Shown: positions 16,068 to 24,984, numbered from the stretch's first letter. The stretch: DNA of 64,000 nucleotides from Gemmobacter caeni (GCF_003054195.1 NZ_QBKP01000020.1:1-64000), one strand, 5' to 3'. Numbers and translations: made by a program. Notes: a model not told the origin generated them from the sequence alone.

Positions 16068-17593
16068 TCGGCGGCCTCCTTGTGGGTCGCGGTGAAATCA
16101 TCGGGGAAATGGGTGAGAGCGGACATGACCGGATAGGGCGTGAAGCCGCCCAACGCGCACAGCGAGCCGGATTTCATCGTCTCGCACAGGTCGGTCAGCA
16201 GCGGGATGCCCGAGGCATCGCCCCCGCCGATCCGGTCCAGCGTTTCTACGCCACGCACGGCGCCGATACGGCAGGGAGTGCATTTGCCGCAGCTTTCGAT
16301 GGCGCAGAACTCCATCGCGAAACGCGCCATTTTCAGCATGTCAACCGTATCGTCGGCGATGGTCAGACCGGCATGGCCGATCAGGCCGCCCTTCGCCGCG
16401 AAATCCTCGTAGGTGAAGGGGGTGTCGAACAGTTCACGCGGGAACCATGCGCCCAGTGGGCCGCCGACCTGCACCGCCTTGACCGGGCGACCGCTGGCGG
16501 TGCCGCCACCGATGTCATCGACGATCTCGCCCAGCGACAGGCCGAAGGCAGTTTCGAACAGACCGCCGAACCTGACGTTCCCGGCGATTTGCAGCGCCAT
16601 GGTGCCATGCGAACGGCCCATGCCGAAATTCTTGTAGAAGGCCGCGCCGCGATCCATGATCACCGGCACCGAGGCCAGCGAGATCACGTTGTTCACCACC
16701 GTCGGACGGGCCATGAAGCCCTCCAGCGCCGGCAGCGGCGGCTTGGCCCGCACCACGCCGCGCTTGCCTTCAAGGCTGTTCAGCAGGCTGGTTTCCTCGC
16801 CGCAGACATAAGCACCCGCGCCGACACGCACTTCCATGTCAAAGGCCCGGCCGGAGCCAAGGACCGAGGTGCCCAGCACACCCCCCGCCCGCGCGACCTC
16901 AATCGCCTTCTGCATCTGTGATACGGCATCGGGATATTCGGACCGGGTGTAGACATACCCTTTGGTCGCGCCGACCGCGAGACCGGCAATCGCCATGCCC
17001 TCGATCAGGGTGAAGGGGTCGCCTTCCATCAGCATGCGGTCGGCAAACGTGGCGCTGTCACCCTCGTCGGCATTGCAGACGATGTATTTCTGCGGCGCTT
17101 GCGCGTCATGCACCGTCTTCCACTTGATGCCGGTCGGGAAACCGGCGCCGCCCCGGCCACGCAGGCCCGAGTCGGTCACTTCCTGCACGATGGCCGCAGG
17201 CTCCATCGCAATGGCGCGGCGCAGGCCCTTCAGGCCGTGGTGCAGTTCGTAATCCTTCAGGCTCAGCGGATCGACGACGCCAACGCGGGCAAAGGTCAGC
17301 CGGGTCTGACGCTTCATCCACGGCAGTTCCTCGGTGAGGCCCAGCGCTTTGGGATGCGCCTCGATGTCACCGAACAGTGCAGGCACATCCGCCACCGACA
17401 TCGGGCCAAACCCCATGCGGCCATATTCGGTGACCACCTCGACCAACGGCTCCAGCCAGATCATGCCGCGCGAGCCGTTGCGAACAACCGTCACCTCGAC
17501 GCCGCGCGCGGCGGCTTCGGTCACGACGGCGCGCGCCACATCATCGGCACCCAGCGCCTTGGCGGCCGCATCTCCGGGAACGTAAATCTTCAT
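16064..17593 (-). CDS. fdsB: NAD-dependent formate dehydrogenase beta subunit
   Basis: 509 residues. Diaphorase subunit that binds FMN and a [4Fe-4S] cluster and passes electrons from FdsA to NAD. It is a fusion of a thioredoxin-like NuoE-type region (about 1-110) and a NuoF-type domain. NuoF features: SGLRGRGGAGFPTGIKW (NADH/FMN-binding loop), NADEGDSATFADRMLME, GAYVCGEETSLLNSLEG and the cluster motif ESCGKCTPCRIG followed by a fourth Cys in SGSLCALGG. Stop and start overlap fdsA (ATGA) and fdsG (one shared base of TGA/ATG). Confidence 0.97.
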   Translation of the reverse strand: MKIYVPGDAAAKALGADDVARAVVTEAAARGVEVTVVRNGSRGMIWLEPLVEVVTEYGRMGFGPMSVADVPALFGDIEAHPKALGLTEELPWMKRQTRLTFARVGVVDPLSLKDYELHHGLKGLRRAIAMEPAAIVQEVTDSGLRGRGGAGFPTGIKWKTVHDAQAPQKYIVCNADEGDSATFADRMLMEGDPFTLIEGMAIAGLAVGATKGYVYTRSEYPDAVSQMQKAIEVARAGGVLGTSVLGSGRAFDMEVRVGAGAYVCGEETSLLNSLEGKRGVVRAKPPLPALEGFMARPTVVNNVISLASVPVIMDRGAAFYKNFGMGRSHGTMALQIAGNVRFGGLFETAFGLSLGEIVDDIGGGTASGRPVKAVQVGGPLGAWFPRELFDTPFTYEDFAAKGGLIGHAGLTIADDTVDMLKMARFAMEFCAIESCGKCTPCRIGAVRGVETLDRIGGGDASGIPLLTDLCETMKSGSLCALGGFTPYPVMSALTHFPDDFTATHKEAAE

Positions 17594-18063
17594 CAGCGCA
17601 GCTCCTCTGCCAGGGCATCGATGCGCGCCTCGTCCAGACGACCCACCAGACGGCCATCGACCATCGCCGCCGGGGCGCAGGCACAGAGACCCAGACAGAA
17701 TACAGGTTCCAGCGTCACGGCGCCATCTTTTGTGGTTTCATGCCATTCGATCCCGAACCGGCGCTGTGCATGTTCGGCCATCCGGTCGGCGCCCATCGAC
17801 TGGCAGGCCTCGGCCCGGCAGAGCTTCAACACATGGCGCCCGGCGGGCTGTTCGCGGAAATCATGGTAGAAGCTCATCACGCCATGCACTTCGGCCCGGC
17901 TGAGCGTCAGGTGCTGCGCGATCACCGGCAGCGCAGCCTGCGGCACATGGCCGAAGCTTTCCTGAATGGCATGAAGGATCGGCAGCAGCGGCCCTTCCAT
18001 TCCGTTATGTTCTGCGAGGATCTCGTTGACCCGCGACAGGACGGCGGCTTCGTCAAGGGGCAT
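17593..18063 (-). CDS. fdsG: NAD-dependent formate dehydrogenase gamma subunit
   Basis: 156 residues, NuoE-like. It carries a [2Fe-2S] cluster in the electron path of the formate dehydrogenase. The four ligands are visible: Cys82 and Cys87 (LCRAEACQSMGAD), Cys123 and Cys127 (VFCLGLCACAP). The start ATG 18063 has GGAGGT five bases upstream, the strongest ribosome site of the operon, which fits a first gene. It is followed without a gap by fdsB, fdsA, fdhD and fdsD. Confidence 0.95.
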   Translation of the reverse strand: MPLDEAAVLSRVNEILAEHNGMEGPLLPILHAIQESFGHVPQAALPVIAQHLTLSRAEVHGVMSFYHDFREQPAGRHVLKLCRAEACQSMGADRMAEHAQRRFGIEWHETTKDGAVTLEPVFCLGLCACAPAAMVDGRLVGRLDEARIDALAEELR

Positions 18064-18084
18064 AGCTGACCTCCGGTTGGCTTG

Positions 18085-18120
18085 ACGCCAAAATCCGGCA
18101 AAACGATAGACGGATCAATC
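18085..18120 (-). promoter_or_regulatory. Possible fds operon promoter
   Basis: On the reverse strand TTGATC is followed after 18 bases by ATTTTG, then GGAGGT and the fdsG ATG. The match to a sigma-70 promoter is modest. The position, about 60 bases inside the LysR dyad at 18139-18153, fits an activated promoter. Confidence 0.35.
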
Positions 18121-18138
18121 GTGAAATACCGTTGTTCA

Positions 18139-18153
18139 ATAGATACTATCTAT
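18139..18153. promoter_or_regulatory. LysR-type operator dyad before fdsG
   Basis: ATAGATACTATCTAT is a perfect 6+3+6 dyad that contains the LysR consensus T-N11-A. It is centred about 83 bases before the fdsG start and includes the TAG stop codon of the LysR gene itself. Confidence 0.6.
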
Positions 18154-19042
18154 CAATCCTGCCGGTACCCATCCGCCGCGCACTGTCGATCAGCGCGGCG
18201 ATCAGGGGCGTGGGCGGATCACGATGCGCCGCGATGAGGCCCACCAGATGCTCAGCCTCCGGCGCGACGATGGGAATGGCCTGCAACTGCCCCGACCGCG
18301 CAAACAGATCGGCCAGCTTCTTGGGCAGGACCGAGGCCCAGTTGCCGCTCATCACATGGGTCAGCAGCGTGATGGTCGAATTTGATTCGATGGTCGGTGC
18401 CGCAGTCACCCCCGCCTCGGCCAGATGCAGATTGACGATGCGCCGGTTCTGCATGTCCGAGGTCAGAAGGCACAGCGGCAGACCGGCAAGCTCGGCCCAG
18501 GTCACGCGGTCGCGGCCCGCCAGTTCGGTGCCGGGCGCGCAGAGCAGACGGTAGAACTCGGAATACAGCGGCACCTGGGTCACACGGCCCAGCGGCTCAT
18601 TGTCCAGATAGGTGATACCCGCATCCAGATCGAGCCGCTCGATCCCGGTCAGGATCTCGACACTGGTACGCGACAGAATGGTAACGCGCACATTCGGATG
18701 CCGTTTGGTGAAAGGCGTCGTCAGATCGGCGACCATCGACAGCGCGGTCGGAATGACCCCGATGCGCAGATTGCCCGCCAGACCGGACCGGACCGACCGC
18801 ATCTCCTCGCGCAGCGCCCGTGCGTCACCCACGATCCGCCGCGCGCGGTCCAGCACCCGCTGGCCCTCGGGCGTCAACCCCTGAAAGCGCGAGCCGCGAT
18901 AGACAAGCTGCACCCCCAGATGATCCTCAAGCTGCTTGATGGCCGAGGAAAGCGTCGGCTGCGTCACACCGCAGACCTCGGCCGCGCGACCAAAATGGCC
19001 CTCGTTGGCCAGAGCGATGAACATTTCCAGCTTGTCGATCAT
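18146..19042 (-). CDS. LysR-family regulator, probable regulator of the fds operon
   Basis: 298 residues from ATG 19042 (MIDKLEMFIALANEGHFGRA), which starts the winged helix-turn-helix in the usual place; upstream frame is unlikely. The DNA-binding domain covers 1-60 (VTQPTLSSAIKQLEDHLG), followed by the two-lobed effector domain. It is transcribed in the same direction as fdsGBA and ends 83 bases before fdsG. LysR regulators called FdsR control fds operons in other bacteria, so formate response is a reasonable inference. The effector is not shown by sequence. Confidence 0.85.
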   Translation of the reverse strand: MIDKLEMFIALANEGHFGRAAEVCGVTQPTLSSAIKQLEDHLGVQLVYRGSRFQGLTPEGQRVLDRARRIVGDARALREEMRSVRSGLAGNLRIGVIPTALSMVADLTTPFTKRHPNVRVTILSRTSVEILTGIERLDLDAGITYLDNEPLGRVTQVPLYSEFYRLLCAPGTELAGRDRVTWAELAGLPLCLLTSDMQNRRIVNLHLAEAGVTAAPTIESNSTITLLTHVMSGNWASVLPKKLADLFARSGQLQAIPIVAPEAEHLVGLIAAHRDPPTPLIAALIDSARRMGTGRIDR

Positions 19043-19073
19043 GCCGACTTGTTGCCGAACCGACGGGCCGGGC

Positions 19074-19121
19074 GCAAATCTTTTCCAAAAGATTTGCAAA
19101 TTTCTTGCAGAAGAAATTTGC
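19074..19121. repeat. Double-hairpin repeat, copy 1
   Basis: Two 11-base stems share a central GC: GCAAATCTTTT/AAAAGATTTGC (loop CC) and GCAAATTTCTT/AAGAAATTTGC (loop GCAG). A second copy with the same architecture is at 53844-53893. This one ends 41 bases before the sppA-type start at 19163 and begins 31 bases from the divergent LysR start. Confidence 0.8.
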
Positions 19122-19162
19122 CCGCGCGCGGAAGCCTTGCCGCATCGGACCGGGCCGCCTAC

Positions 19163-19972
19163 ATGCGGGACATGATGTTGCGCTTGCCCTTCACCCAGAA
19201 ACCGCCGGTCGTTCCGGTAATCCGCCTGCAAGGCGCCATTGGCGCGGGCAGCCGGTTCTCGCCGGGCCTCTCCGATGCCACTCTGGCGCCGCTGATCGAG
19301 CGCGCCTTTCGCCTGAAGCCCGCTGCCGTGGCGCTGGCCATCAATTCGCCCGGCGGATCGGCGGTACAATCGAGCCTGATCGCCGCCCGCATCCGGCGGC
19401 TGGCTGCCGAAAAGGGTGTGCATGTCCACGCCTTCGTCGAGGATGTGGCGGCTTCGGGCGGCTACTGGCTGGCCTGCGCGGCGGATGAGATCTGGGTGGA
19501 TGACAGCTCCATCCTCGGTTCCATCGGCGTGATCTTCGCGGGTTTCGGCTTTCCCGACTTCCTGTCCCGCCACGGGATCGAGCGGCGCGTTGTCACCGCC
19601 GGCACTTCGAAATCGCTGGCCGATCCGTTCCAGCCCTCGAAGCCCGAGGATGTGGCGCGGCTCCGCGCCCTGCAAGAGCCGATCCATCAGGCTTTCATCA
19701 CCCATGTGAAGGCGCGGCGCGGTCCCCGGCTCGCCGGGGGCGCCGATCTGTTCAACGCCGATGTCTGGGTCGGGCAGCAGGCGGTCGATCTGGGGCTGGC
19801 CGATGGCGTGGCGCATCTGGTGCCGAAGATGAAGGCGCTTTACGGCGACAAGGTGCGGCTTGTGCCGCTGGGCCAGAAACGCGGGTTGATTTCGCGGCTG
19901 ACCGGCCGCGCCGCCGCCGCCGCGCTGGCCGAGGTGGAGGACCGTGCCGCTTTCGCCCGGTTCGGGCTCTGA
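19163..19972 (+). CDS. S49 family signal-peptide-peptidase-like serine protease
   Basis: 269 residues, the short SppA form with a single protease domain. The catalytic dyad is visible: Ser98 in DVAASGGYWLACAADEI and Lys150 in TAGTSKSLADPFQP. The oxyanion-hole segment is AINSPGGSAVQSSLI. There is no clear N-terminal membrane anchor, so it may be soluble or peripheral; family members degrade cleaved signal peptides or membrane protein fragments. ATG 19163 is used, but ATGs at 19172 and 19175 are equally plausible because no ribosome site stands out. It leads a four-gene run ending at 21862. Confidence 0.85.
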   Translation: MRDMMLRLPFTQKPPVVPVIRLQGAIGAGSRFSPGLSDATLAPLIERAFRLKPAAVALAINSPGGSAVQSSLIAARIRRLAAEKGVHVHAFVEDVAASGGYWLACAADEIWVDDSSILGSIGVIFAGFGFPDFLSRHGIERRVVTAGTSKSLADPFQPSKPEDVARLRALQEPIHQAFITHVKARRGPRLAGGADLFNADVWVGQQAVDLGLADGVAHLVPKMKALYGDKVRLVPLGQKRGLISRLTGRAAAAALAEVEDRAAFARFGL

Positions 19973-19973
19973 C

Positions 19974-20147
19974 ATGCTGGTAAAGGTCGTCACCCTCTTC
20001 CTGCTCGGCATGGCCGCCATGGCCATGGTGTTCAAGCATCTCAACAGCCGCAAACGACATACAAAAACCGGAACCTGCCCGCGCTGCGGCAGGCACAGGA
20101 TTGGCAATGGCCCCTGCCCCTGCGGCGCGGCGCAGAAAAAGGTGTAA
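19974..20147 (+). CDS. Small membrane protein with zinc-ribbon tail
   Basis: 57 residues, starting one base after the stop of the S49 peptidase gene. Residues 1-20 (MLVKVVTLFLLGMAAMAMVF) form one membrane helix. The basic stretch KHLNSRKRHTKTG follows. The tail has CPRCGRHRIGNGPCPCG, a compact CxxC...CxC arrangement typical of a zinc ribbon. Function is unknown. Tight packing between the peptidase and the exchanger genes suggests cotranscription and perhaps a role in membrane protein quality control, which is inference only. Confidence 0.75.
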   Translation: MLVKVVTLFLLGMAAMAMVFKHLNSRKRHTKTGTCPRCGRHRIGNGPCPCGAAQKKV

Positions 20148-20156
20148 ACTTTGGGA

Positions 20157-21086
20157 ATGGATCTGCTTTATGTGGCCGGCGGGCTGGTGCTTCTGGTGCT
20201 GGGCGGCGACGGGCTGGTGAAAGGCGCGGTGGCGCTGGCCTTGCGGCTGGGGATTCCGGCGCTGATCGTCGGCCTGACCGTGGTCGCCTTCGGCACCTCC
20301 GCCCCCGAACTGCTGGTGTCCGTTCAGGCGGCCCTGAAAGGCCAGGCGGGGATCGCGCTTGGCAATGTGGTCGGGTCGAACATCGCCAATATCCTGCTGA
20401 TCCTCGGCCTTCCCGCCCTGATCGCCACCATCCACACCAGCAAGATCGACACGCGGCGCGGCTATCTGGTGATGCTCGGCACGGCGGTGCTGTTCGTCAT
20501 CCTCAGCCAGTTCGGCCCGATCACCTGGTGGCACGGGCTGATCCTGCTGACCGCTCTGGCCCTGTCGATCTGGGATAACATCCGTCAGGCCCGCGCACAT
20601 CGCGATGCTCAGCCCGATGACCTGCCGGCCGGGGATCACATGCCGGTCTGGAAAATCGCCGCCTTCATCCTTGGCGGGCTGATCGGGCTGGGCTTCGGCG
20701 CTTCCTTCCTTGTGGAGGGCGCCACCAATATCGCCCGCGCACTGGGAGTTTCCGAAACCGTCATCGGGCTGACCCTTGTCGCCATCGGCACGTCACTGCC
20801 CGAACTGGTGACAAGTGTGATGGCCGCGTTCCGGGGGCAGGCAGATGTGGCCATCGGCAATGTGATCGGGTCCAACACTTTCAACATTCTGGCCATTCTG
20901 GGCATCACCGCCGTGATCGCACCGATGGAGGTGCCCGCCCAGCTTCTGAGCTTCGACAACTGGGTGATGCTGGGCGTTTCGCTGCTGCTGGTGCCTTTCG
21001 TATTCTTCAGGCTGGATATCGGTAAGCTGGCCGGGGTCGGGCTGGCGGGCGGCTATATCGCCTACACCCTTGCGCTGGTGTCCTGA
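20157..21086 (+). CDS. Calcium/sodium antiporter, CaCA family (YrbG-like)
   Basis: 309 residues with about ten membrane helices. The two inverted alpha repeats that define the family are clear: GTSAPELLVS with GNVVGSNIANILLILG in the first half, GTSLPELVTS with GNVIGSNTFNILAILG in the second. The short cytosolic loop between them (about 140-165) is charged. ATG 20157 is used; a TTG at 20151 with AGGTG seven bases before it is an alternative. The stop overlaps the next ATG (TGATG). Confidence 0.9.
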   Translation: MDLLYVAGGLVLLVLGGDGLVKGAVALALRLGIPALIVGLTVVAFGTSAPELLVSVQAALKGQAGIALGNVVGSNIANILLILGLPALIATIHTSKIDTRRGYLVMLGTAVLFVILSQFGPITWWHGLILLTALALSIWDNIRQARAHRDAQPDDLPAGDHMPVWKIAAFILGGLIGLGFGASFLVEGATNIARALGVSETVIGLTLVAIGTSLPELVTSVMAAFRGQADVAIGNVIGSNTFNILAILGITAVIAPMEVPAQLLSFDNWVMLGVSLLLVPFVFFRLDIGKLAGVGLAGGYIAYTLALVS

Positions 21087-21862
21087 TGCGGGCGCTGGTC
21101 ACGGGGGCAGGCAAGCGGCTGGGTCAGGCCATGGCGCTGTATCTGGCCGGGCGCGGCTATGATGTTGCGGTGCATTACGCGGGCAGCGCCGATGGCGCGG
21201 CCGAGACGGTGCAGCGGATCGAGGCCATGGGCCGCCGCGCCATGGCCCTGCAAGCCGATCTGCTGGATGAAGCCCAGACCGAAACTGTGGTCGGCCGCGC
21301 GGTGAAGGGCCTGGGCGGGCCTTTGACCGTATTGGTCAACAATGCCTCGATCTTCGAATATGACACGTTGGCCAGCGCCAGCCGCATAAGCTGGGACCGG
21401 CATCTGGAAAGCAACCTGCGCGCGCCGTTCGTTCTGACGCAGCAGTTTGCCGCGCAGGCGCCCGACGCCGCGCTGGACCCCGCCGGGGAGCCGCTGGCCA
21501 CCGGCCTCATCGTCAACATGATCGACCAGCGCGTCCGCAAGCTGACCCCGGAGTTCATGAGCTATACGCTGGCGAAATCCGCGCTCTGGACGCTGACCCA
21601 GACTGCCGCACAGGCGCTTGCCCCACGCATCCGGGTCAATGCCATCGGCCCCGGCCCGACCATGCAGGGCGCGCGGCAGAGCCTTGACCACTTCACCCGG
21701 CAACGGGCCAACACGGTGCTGGGGCGCGGCTCCAACCCCGCTGACATCACCGCAGCGCTGGGTTTTCTGCTGGATGCGCCTGCGGTCACGGGGCAGTTGA
21801 TCTGCGTCGACGGGGGTCAGCATCTGGGCTGGAAAACCCCCGATATTCTGGGGGTTGAGTGA
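21086..21862 (+). CDS. Short-chain dehydrogenase, pteridine reductase/FolM-like
   Basis: 258 residues. The nucleotide motif TGAGKRLGQAMALYL has the TGxxxRxG form typical of pteridine reductases (PTR1) and FolM rather than the usual TGxxxGxG. LVNNASIFEYDTL, the YxxxK site (SYTLAKSAL) and the end GQLICVDGGQHL are SDR features. Such enzymes reduce dihydropterins or folates with NADPH. The assignment to pterin substrates is by similarity and not certain. Last gene of the 19163-21862 run; ATG overlaps the exchanger stop. Confidence 0.75.
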   Translation: MRALVTGAGKRLGQAMALYLAGRGYDVAVHYAGSADGAAETVQRIEAMGRRAMALQADLLDEAQTETVVGRAVKGLGGPLTVLVNNASIFEYDTLASASRISWDRHLESNLRAPFVLTQQFAAQAPDAALDPAGEPLATGLIVNMIDQRVRKLTPEFMSYTLAKSALWTLTQTAAQALAPRIRVNAIGPGPTMQGARQSLDHFTRQRANTVLGRGSNPADITAALGFLLDAPAVTGQLICVDGGQHLGWKTPDILGVE

Positions 21863-22161
21863 CCTAACGGCAGGTCGCTGCGGCGACTTGTCCACTTTTC
21901 ACAATCCGTTTACACGCGCGTCAAGAAAACCCTGATTTATCAGTTATTTGCCAAGCGTTTAATTTTAAATCCAGCAATATCAAATGGTTAAAATATCGCC
22001 TATTTTTTAAGCAACTCAAGGAACCCGCCTGAATACAAGGGAAAATCGCGGGTCGGGGGATTTTCTCCGCAAAGTTATCCACAGAAACTGGGGACAGCTT
22101 TCCCCTTGCCCTCAGGTCGCTATCATTGCAGCGAGGGACCGGGAATCGGCATATCCGTAAG
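21863..22161. other. AT-rich intergenic island with a perfect DnaA box
   Basis: The 299-base spacer before uvrC is far more AT-rich than its surroundings, mainly 21925-22010. TTATCCACA at 22075-22083 is a perfect DnaA box; TTGTCCACT at 21888-21896 is a two-mismatch relative. Hairpins GAAAATC/GATTTTC (about 22040-22065) and GGGGA/TCCCC (22090-22105) are also present. It certainly contains the uvrC promoter region; an origin-like or DnaA-regulated role is possible. Confidence 0.5.
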
Positions 22162-24045
22162 ATGGGGTTTTCCGTGCAGGACGACAGGCAAACCGCGCCG
22201 GTGAAAACCGGGCATGAGGTCATTCAGGACCAACTGAAAACGCTCGACGGCTCGCCCGGCGTCTACCGGATGCTGAACGCCCAGAACGAGGTTCTGTATG
22301 TCGGCAAGGCCCGCAACCTGCGGGCGCGGGTGTCGAACTATGCGCGGGCCTCCGGGCATTCGGGACGGATCGCGCGGATGATTTCGGAAACCGCCTCGAT
22401 GATGTTCCTGACAACGCGGACCGAGGTCGAGGCGCTGCTGCTGGAACAGAACCTCATCAAGCAGCTGAAGCCGCGCTACAATGTGCTGATGCGGGATGAC
22501 AAGTCATTTCCGAACATTCTGATCCCGACCGACCACCCGTTCCCGATGATCCGCAAGCATCGTGGCAAACGCAGCGACAAGGGCCGCTATTTCGGCCCGT
22601 TCGCCAGCGCGGGCGCGGTGAACCGCACGCTGAACCAGTTGCAGCGCGTGTTCCTGCTGCGCACCTGCTCGGATGTAATGTTCTCGGGCCGGACCCGACC
22701 CTGCCTGCTTTACCAGATCAAACGCTGTGCAGGCCCCTGTGTGGGGCGGATCAGCGAGGCGGATTATGCCGCGCTGATCGACGATGCGACGCGGTTTCTG
22801 GATGGCAAATCCACCACGGTTCAGGCCGATCTGGCCAAGGCCATGGCCGAGGCATCGGAAGCGATGGAATTCGAGCGCGCCGCGGCGCTGCGTGACCGCA
22901 TCAAGGCACTGACCGCCGTGCAGTCGACACAAGGCATCAACCCGCGCGGCGTGGCCGAGGCGGATGTGGTCGCCCTGCACCTTGAGGGCGGGCAAGCCTG
23001 CGTTCAGGTGTTCTTCATTCGGGGGAACCAAAGCTGGGGCAACAAGGATTTCTACCCGAAAACCGGCGCGGGTGCCGAAGAGCCGGAAATTCTGGAGGCC
23101 TTCCTCAGCCAGTTCTACGATGACAAGGAACCACCGCGGCTGATCCTGCTCAGCCATGGGGTCGAAAACCCCGATCTGGTAACGCAGCTTCTGTCAGACC
23201 GTGCGGGCCGTAAGGTGGAGCTCGCAGTGCCGCTCAGGGGGGAAAAGGCGGAGCTGGTCGAAAACGCCCATCGCAATGCCCGCGAAAGCCTGGCCCGGCG
23301 CATGGCGGAAAGCACGACGCAGAACCGGCTCTTGCAAGGGCTGGCCGAGGCGTTTGACCTTGAGGCCCCGCCGAAGCGGATCGAGGTCTACGACAACTCG
23401 CATATCCAGGGCGCCCATGCGGTCGGCGGCATGATCGTGGCCGGGCCCGAGGGCTTCCTGAAAAGCCAGTATCGCAAGTTCAACATCAAGGGCGAAGCGG
23501 GCGCGCAGGGCGACGATTTCGGCATGATGAAAGAGGTGCTGACCCGCCGCTTCGAACGCCTTCTGAAGGAAGACCCCGAGCGCAAGACCGACGCCTGGCC
23601 CGACCTTCTGCTGATCGACGGCGGCGCGGGGCAGGTTTCGGCGGTGGCCGAGATCATGGCCGAACTGGGCATCGACGACCTGCCCTTCATCGGCGTCGCC
23701 AAGGGCATCGACCGTGACCACGGCAAGGAGGAGTTCCACCGCCCCGGCGAGCAACCCTTTGCCCTGCGAATGAATGACCCGGTGCTGTATTTCATCCAGC
23801 GCCTGCGCGACGAGGCGCACCGCTGGGCCATCGGTGCCCACCGGGCCAAACGCGCCAAGGCCACCACCTCGACCCCGCTGGACGAGGTGCCGGGCGTCGG
23901 CGCCACCCGCAAACGCGCGCTTCTGGCGCATTTTGGCAGCGCCAAAGCCGTGACCCGCGCGGCGGTAGAGGATCTGACCGCCGTGCCCGGCATTTCGGAG
24001 GCCCTCGCACAGCAGATCCACGACTTCTTTCACGAAAAGGGCTGA
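22162..24045 (+). CDS. uvrC: Excinuclease ABC subunit C
   Basis: 627 residues from ATG 22162; the frame is open 12 codons further to a TTG but this start fits family length better. UvrC makes both incisions in nucleotide excision repair. The GIY-YIG nuclease domain is N-terminal ([20 protein letters not shown], about 30-110). A Cys pattern follows ([15 protein letters not shown]), then the UVR helix pair (about 190-225), the RNase H-like domain ([30 protein letters not shown]) and two C-terminal helix-hairpin-helix motifs ([19 protein letters not shown]). No LexA-type box was seen upstream. Confidence 0.96.
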   Translation: MGFSVQDDRQTAPVKTGHEVIQDQLKTLDGSPGVYRMLNAQNEVLYVGKARNLRARVSNYARASGHSGRIARMISETASMMFLTTRTEVEALLLEQNLIKQLKPRYNVLMRDDKSFPNILIPTDHPFPMIRKHRGKRSDKGRYFGPFASAGAVNRTLNQLQRVFLLRTCSDVMFSGRTRPCLLYQIKRCAGPCVGRISEADYAALIDDATRFLDGKSTTVQADLAKAMAEASEAMEFERAAALRDRIKALTAVQSTQGINPRGVAEADVVALHLEGGQACVQVFFIRGNQSWGNKDFYPKTGAGAEEPEILEAFLSQFYDDKEPPRLILLSHGVENPDLVTQLLSDRAGRKVELAVPLRGEKAELVENAHRNARESLARRMAESTTQNRLLQGLAEAFDLEAPPKRIEVYDNSHIQGAHAVGGMIVAGPEGFLKSQYRKFNIKGEAGAQGDDFGMMKEVLTRRFERLLKEDPERKTDAWPDLLLIDGGAGQVSAVAEIMAELGIDDLPFIGVAKGIDRDHGKEEFHRPGEQPFALRMNDPVLYFIQRLRDEAHRWAIGAHRAKRAKATTSTPLDEVPGVGATRKRALLAHFGSAKAVTRAAVEDLTAVPGISEALAQQIHDFFHEKG

Positions 24046-24054
24046 GCGGCGTGC

Positions 24055-24948
24055 TCAGCCCGCCTGTTTTGACACCGCCCGCGCCCGCAACAGGGTGAAC
24101 AGCGCCGCCGCGATCACCAGCGCCGCACCGACCACCACATTACGCCGCAACTCCTCGTCAAACACGGTCAGGCCCAGAATCGCGATGAACACCAGTTGCA
24201 GCAGGGCAAAGGGCTGGATATCGCTGGCCTCGGCCACCTCATAGGCCTTGATCATCATGAAATGCGCCCCTGCCCCGGTCAGGCAGAGAAGGCCCATCCA
24301 TCCCCAGTCCGCCGGAGCCATCGGCTGCCAGAACCAGAGGCCCAGCGGCGTGATCAGCACGGCCGCCACGATGCCTGTCCACAGGAAGCTGGTGCCCGCG
24401 TTGTCGCCCCGCGCCACATAGCGTGTCAGGAGCCCGTAAAGCGCGAACATGAAGGCAGAGAGCAGCGGCACCAGCGCCCAGGGGCTGAACACCGCCACGC
24501 CGGGCTCCAGAATGATCAGCACGCCGATGAACCCCACCCCGATCGCCGTCCAGCGGCGCCAGCCGACGCTTTCACCCAGAATCGGACCTGACAATGCTGC
24601 CACCAGCAGTGGATAGCAGACAAAAACCGCATGGGTGGCGATCAGCCCCAGCTTGATGAAGGCGACGACCATGATGCAGACCTCGGCCACCAGCAGCGTG
24701 CCCCGCAGCGCCTGAAGCCACGGGTGGCGCGACCGCAACTGCCCGCCGATACCGCCGGGCCACCGCGAGGACAGCGCCAGCGCGAAGGCCGCGAAGAACC
24801 AGAAGCGGATCATCACCACCATCCAGACGTTGTATTGCCCGGCCAGATGGGTGGAAATCCCGTCCTGAAGCGCAAAGACGAACGAGGTGGCCGACATGAG
24901 CAGGATGCCAAGCCGGGTATTTTGATGCGCGCGATAGGCGGCGGCCAT
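24055..24948 (-). CDS. EamA/DMT superfamily transporter
   Basis: 297 residues with ten predicted membrane helices in two repeats of the EamA domain (about 12-140 and 155-288). Typical family pieces are the proline-glutamate loops near GPILGESVGWRRWTAIGVGFIGV and VFDEELRRNVVVGAALV. Substrate is unknown; relatives export amino acids or metabolites. It is convergent with uvrC (9 bases between stops) and upstream of nothing it clearly works with. Confidence 0.85.
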   Translation of the reverse strand: MAAAYRAHQNTRLGILLMSATSFVFALQDGISTHLAGQYNVWMVVMIRFWFFAAFALALSSRWPGGIGGQLRSRHPWLQALRGTLLVAEVCIMVVAFIKLGLIATHAVFVCYPLLVAALSGPILGESVGWRRWTAIGVGFIGVLIILEPGVAVFSPWALVPLLSAFMFALYGLLTRYVARGDNAGTSFLWTGIVAAVLITPLGLWFWQPMAPADWGWMGLLCLTGAGAHFMMIKAYEVAEASDIQPFALLQLVFIAILGLTVFDEELRRNVVVGAALVIAAALFTLLRARAVSKQAG

Positions 24949-24984
24949 CGGATCTTCCTTTTCCCAGGGGAAGGTGACGTGGCC

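Noticed and set aside
13359-16136. Long open frame antisense to fdsA (about 925 codons)
   Set aside because: It mirrors the codon bias of the real gene; the translation is rich in His, Arg, Gly and Ala with no motif, and fdsA is certain.
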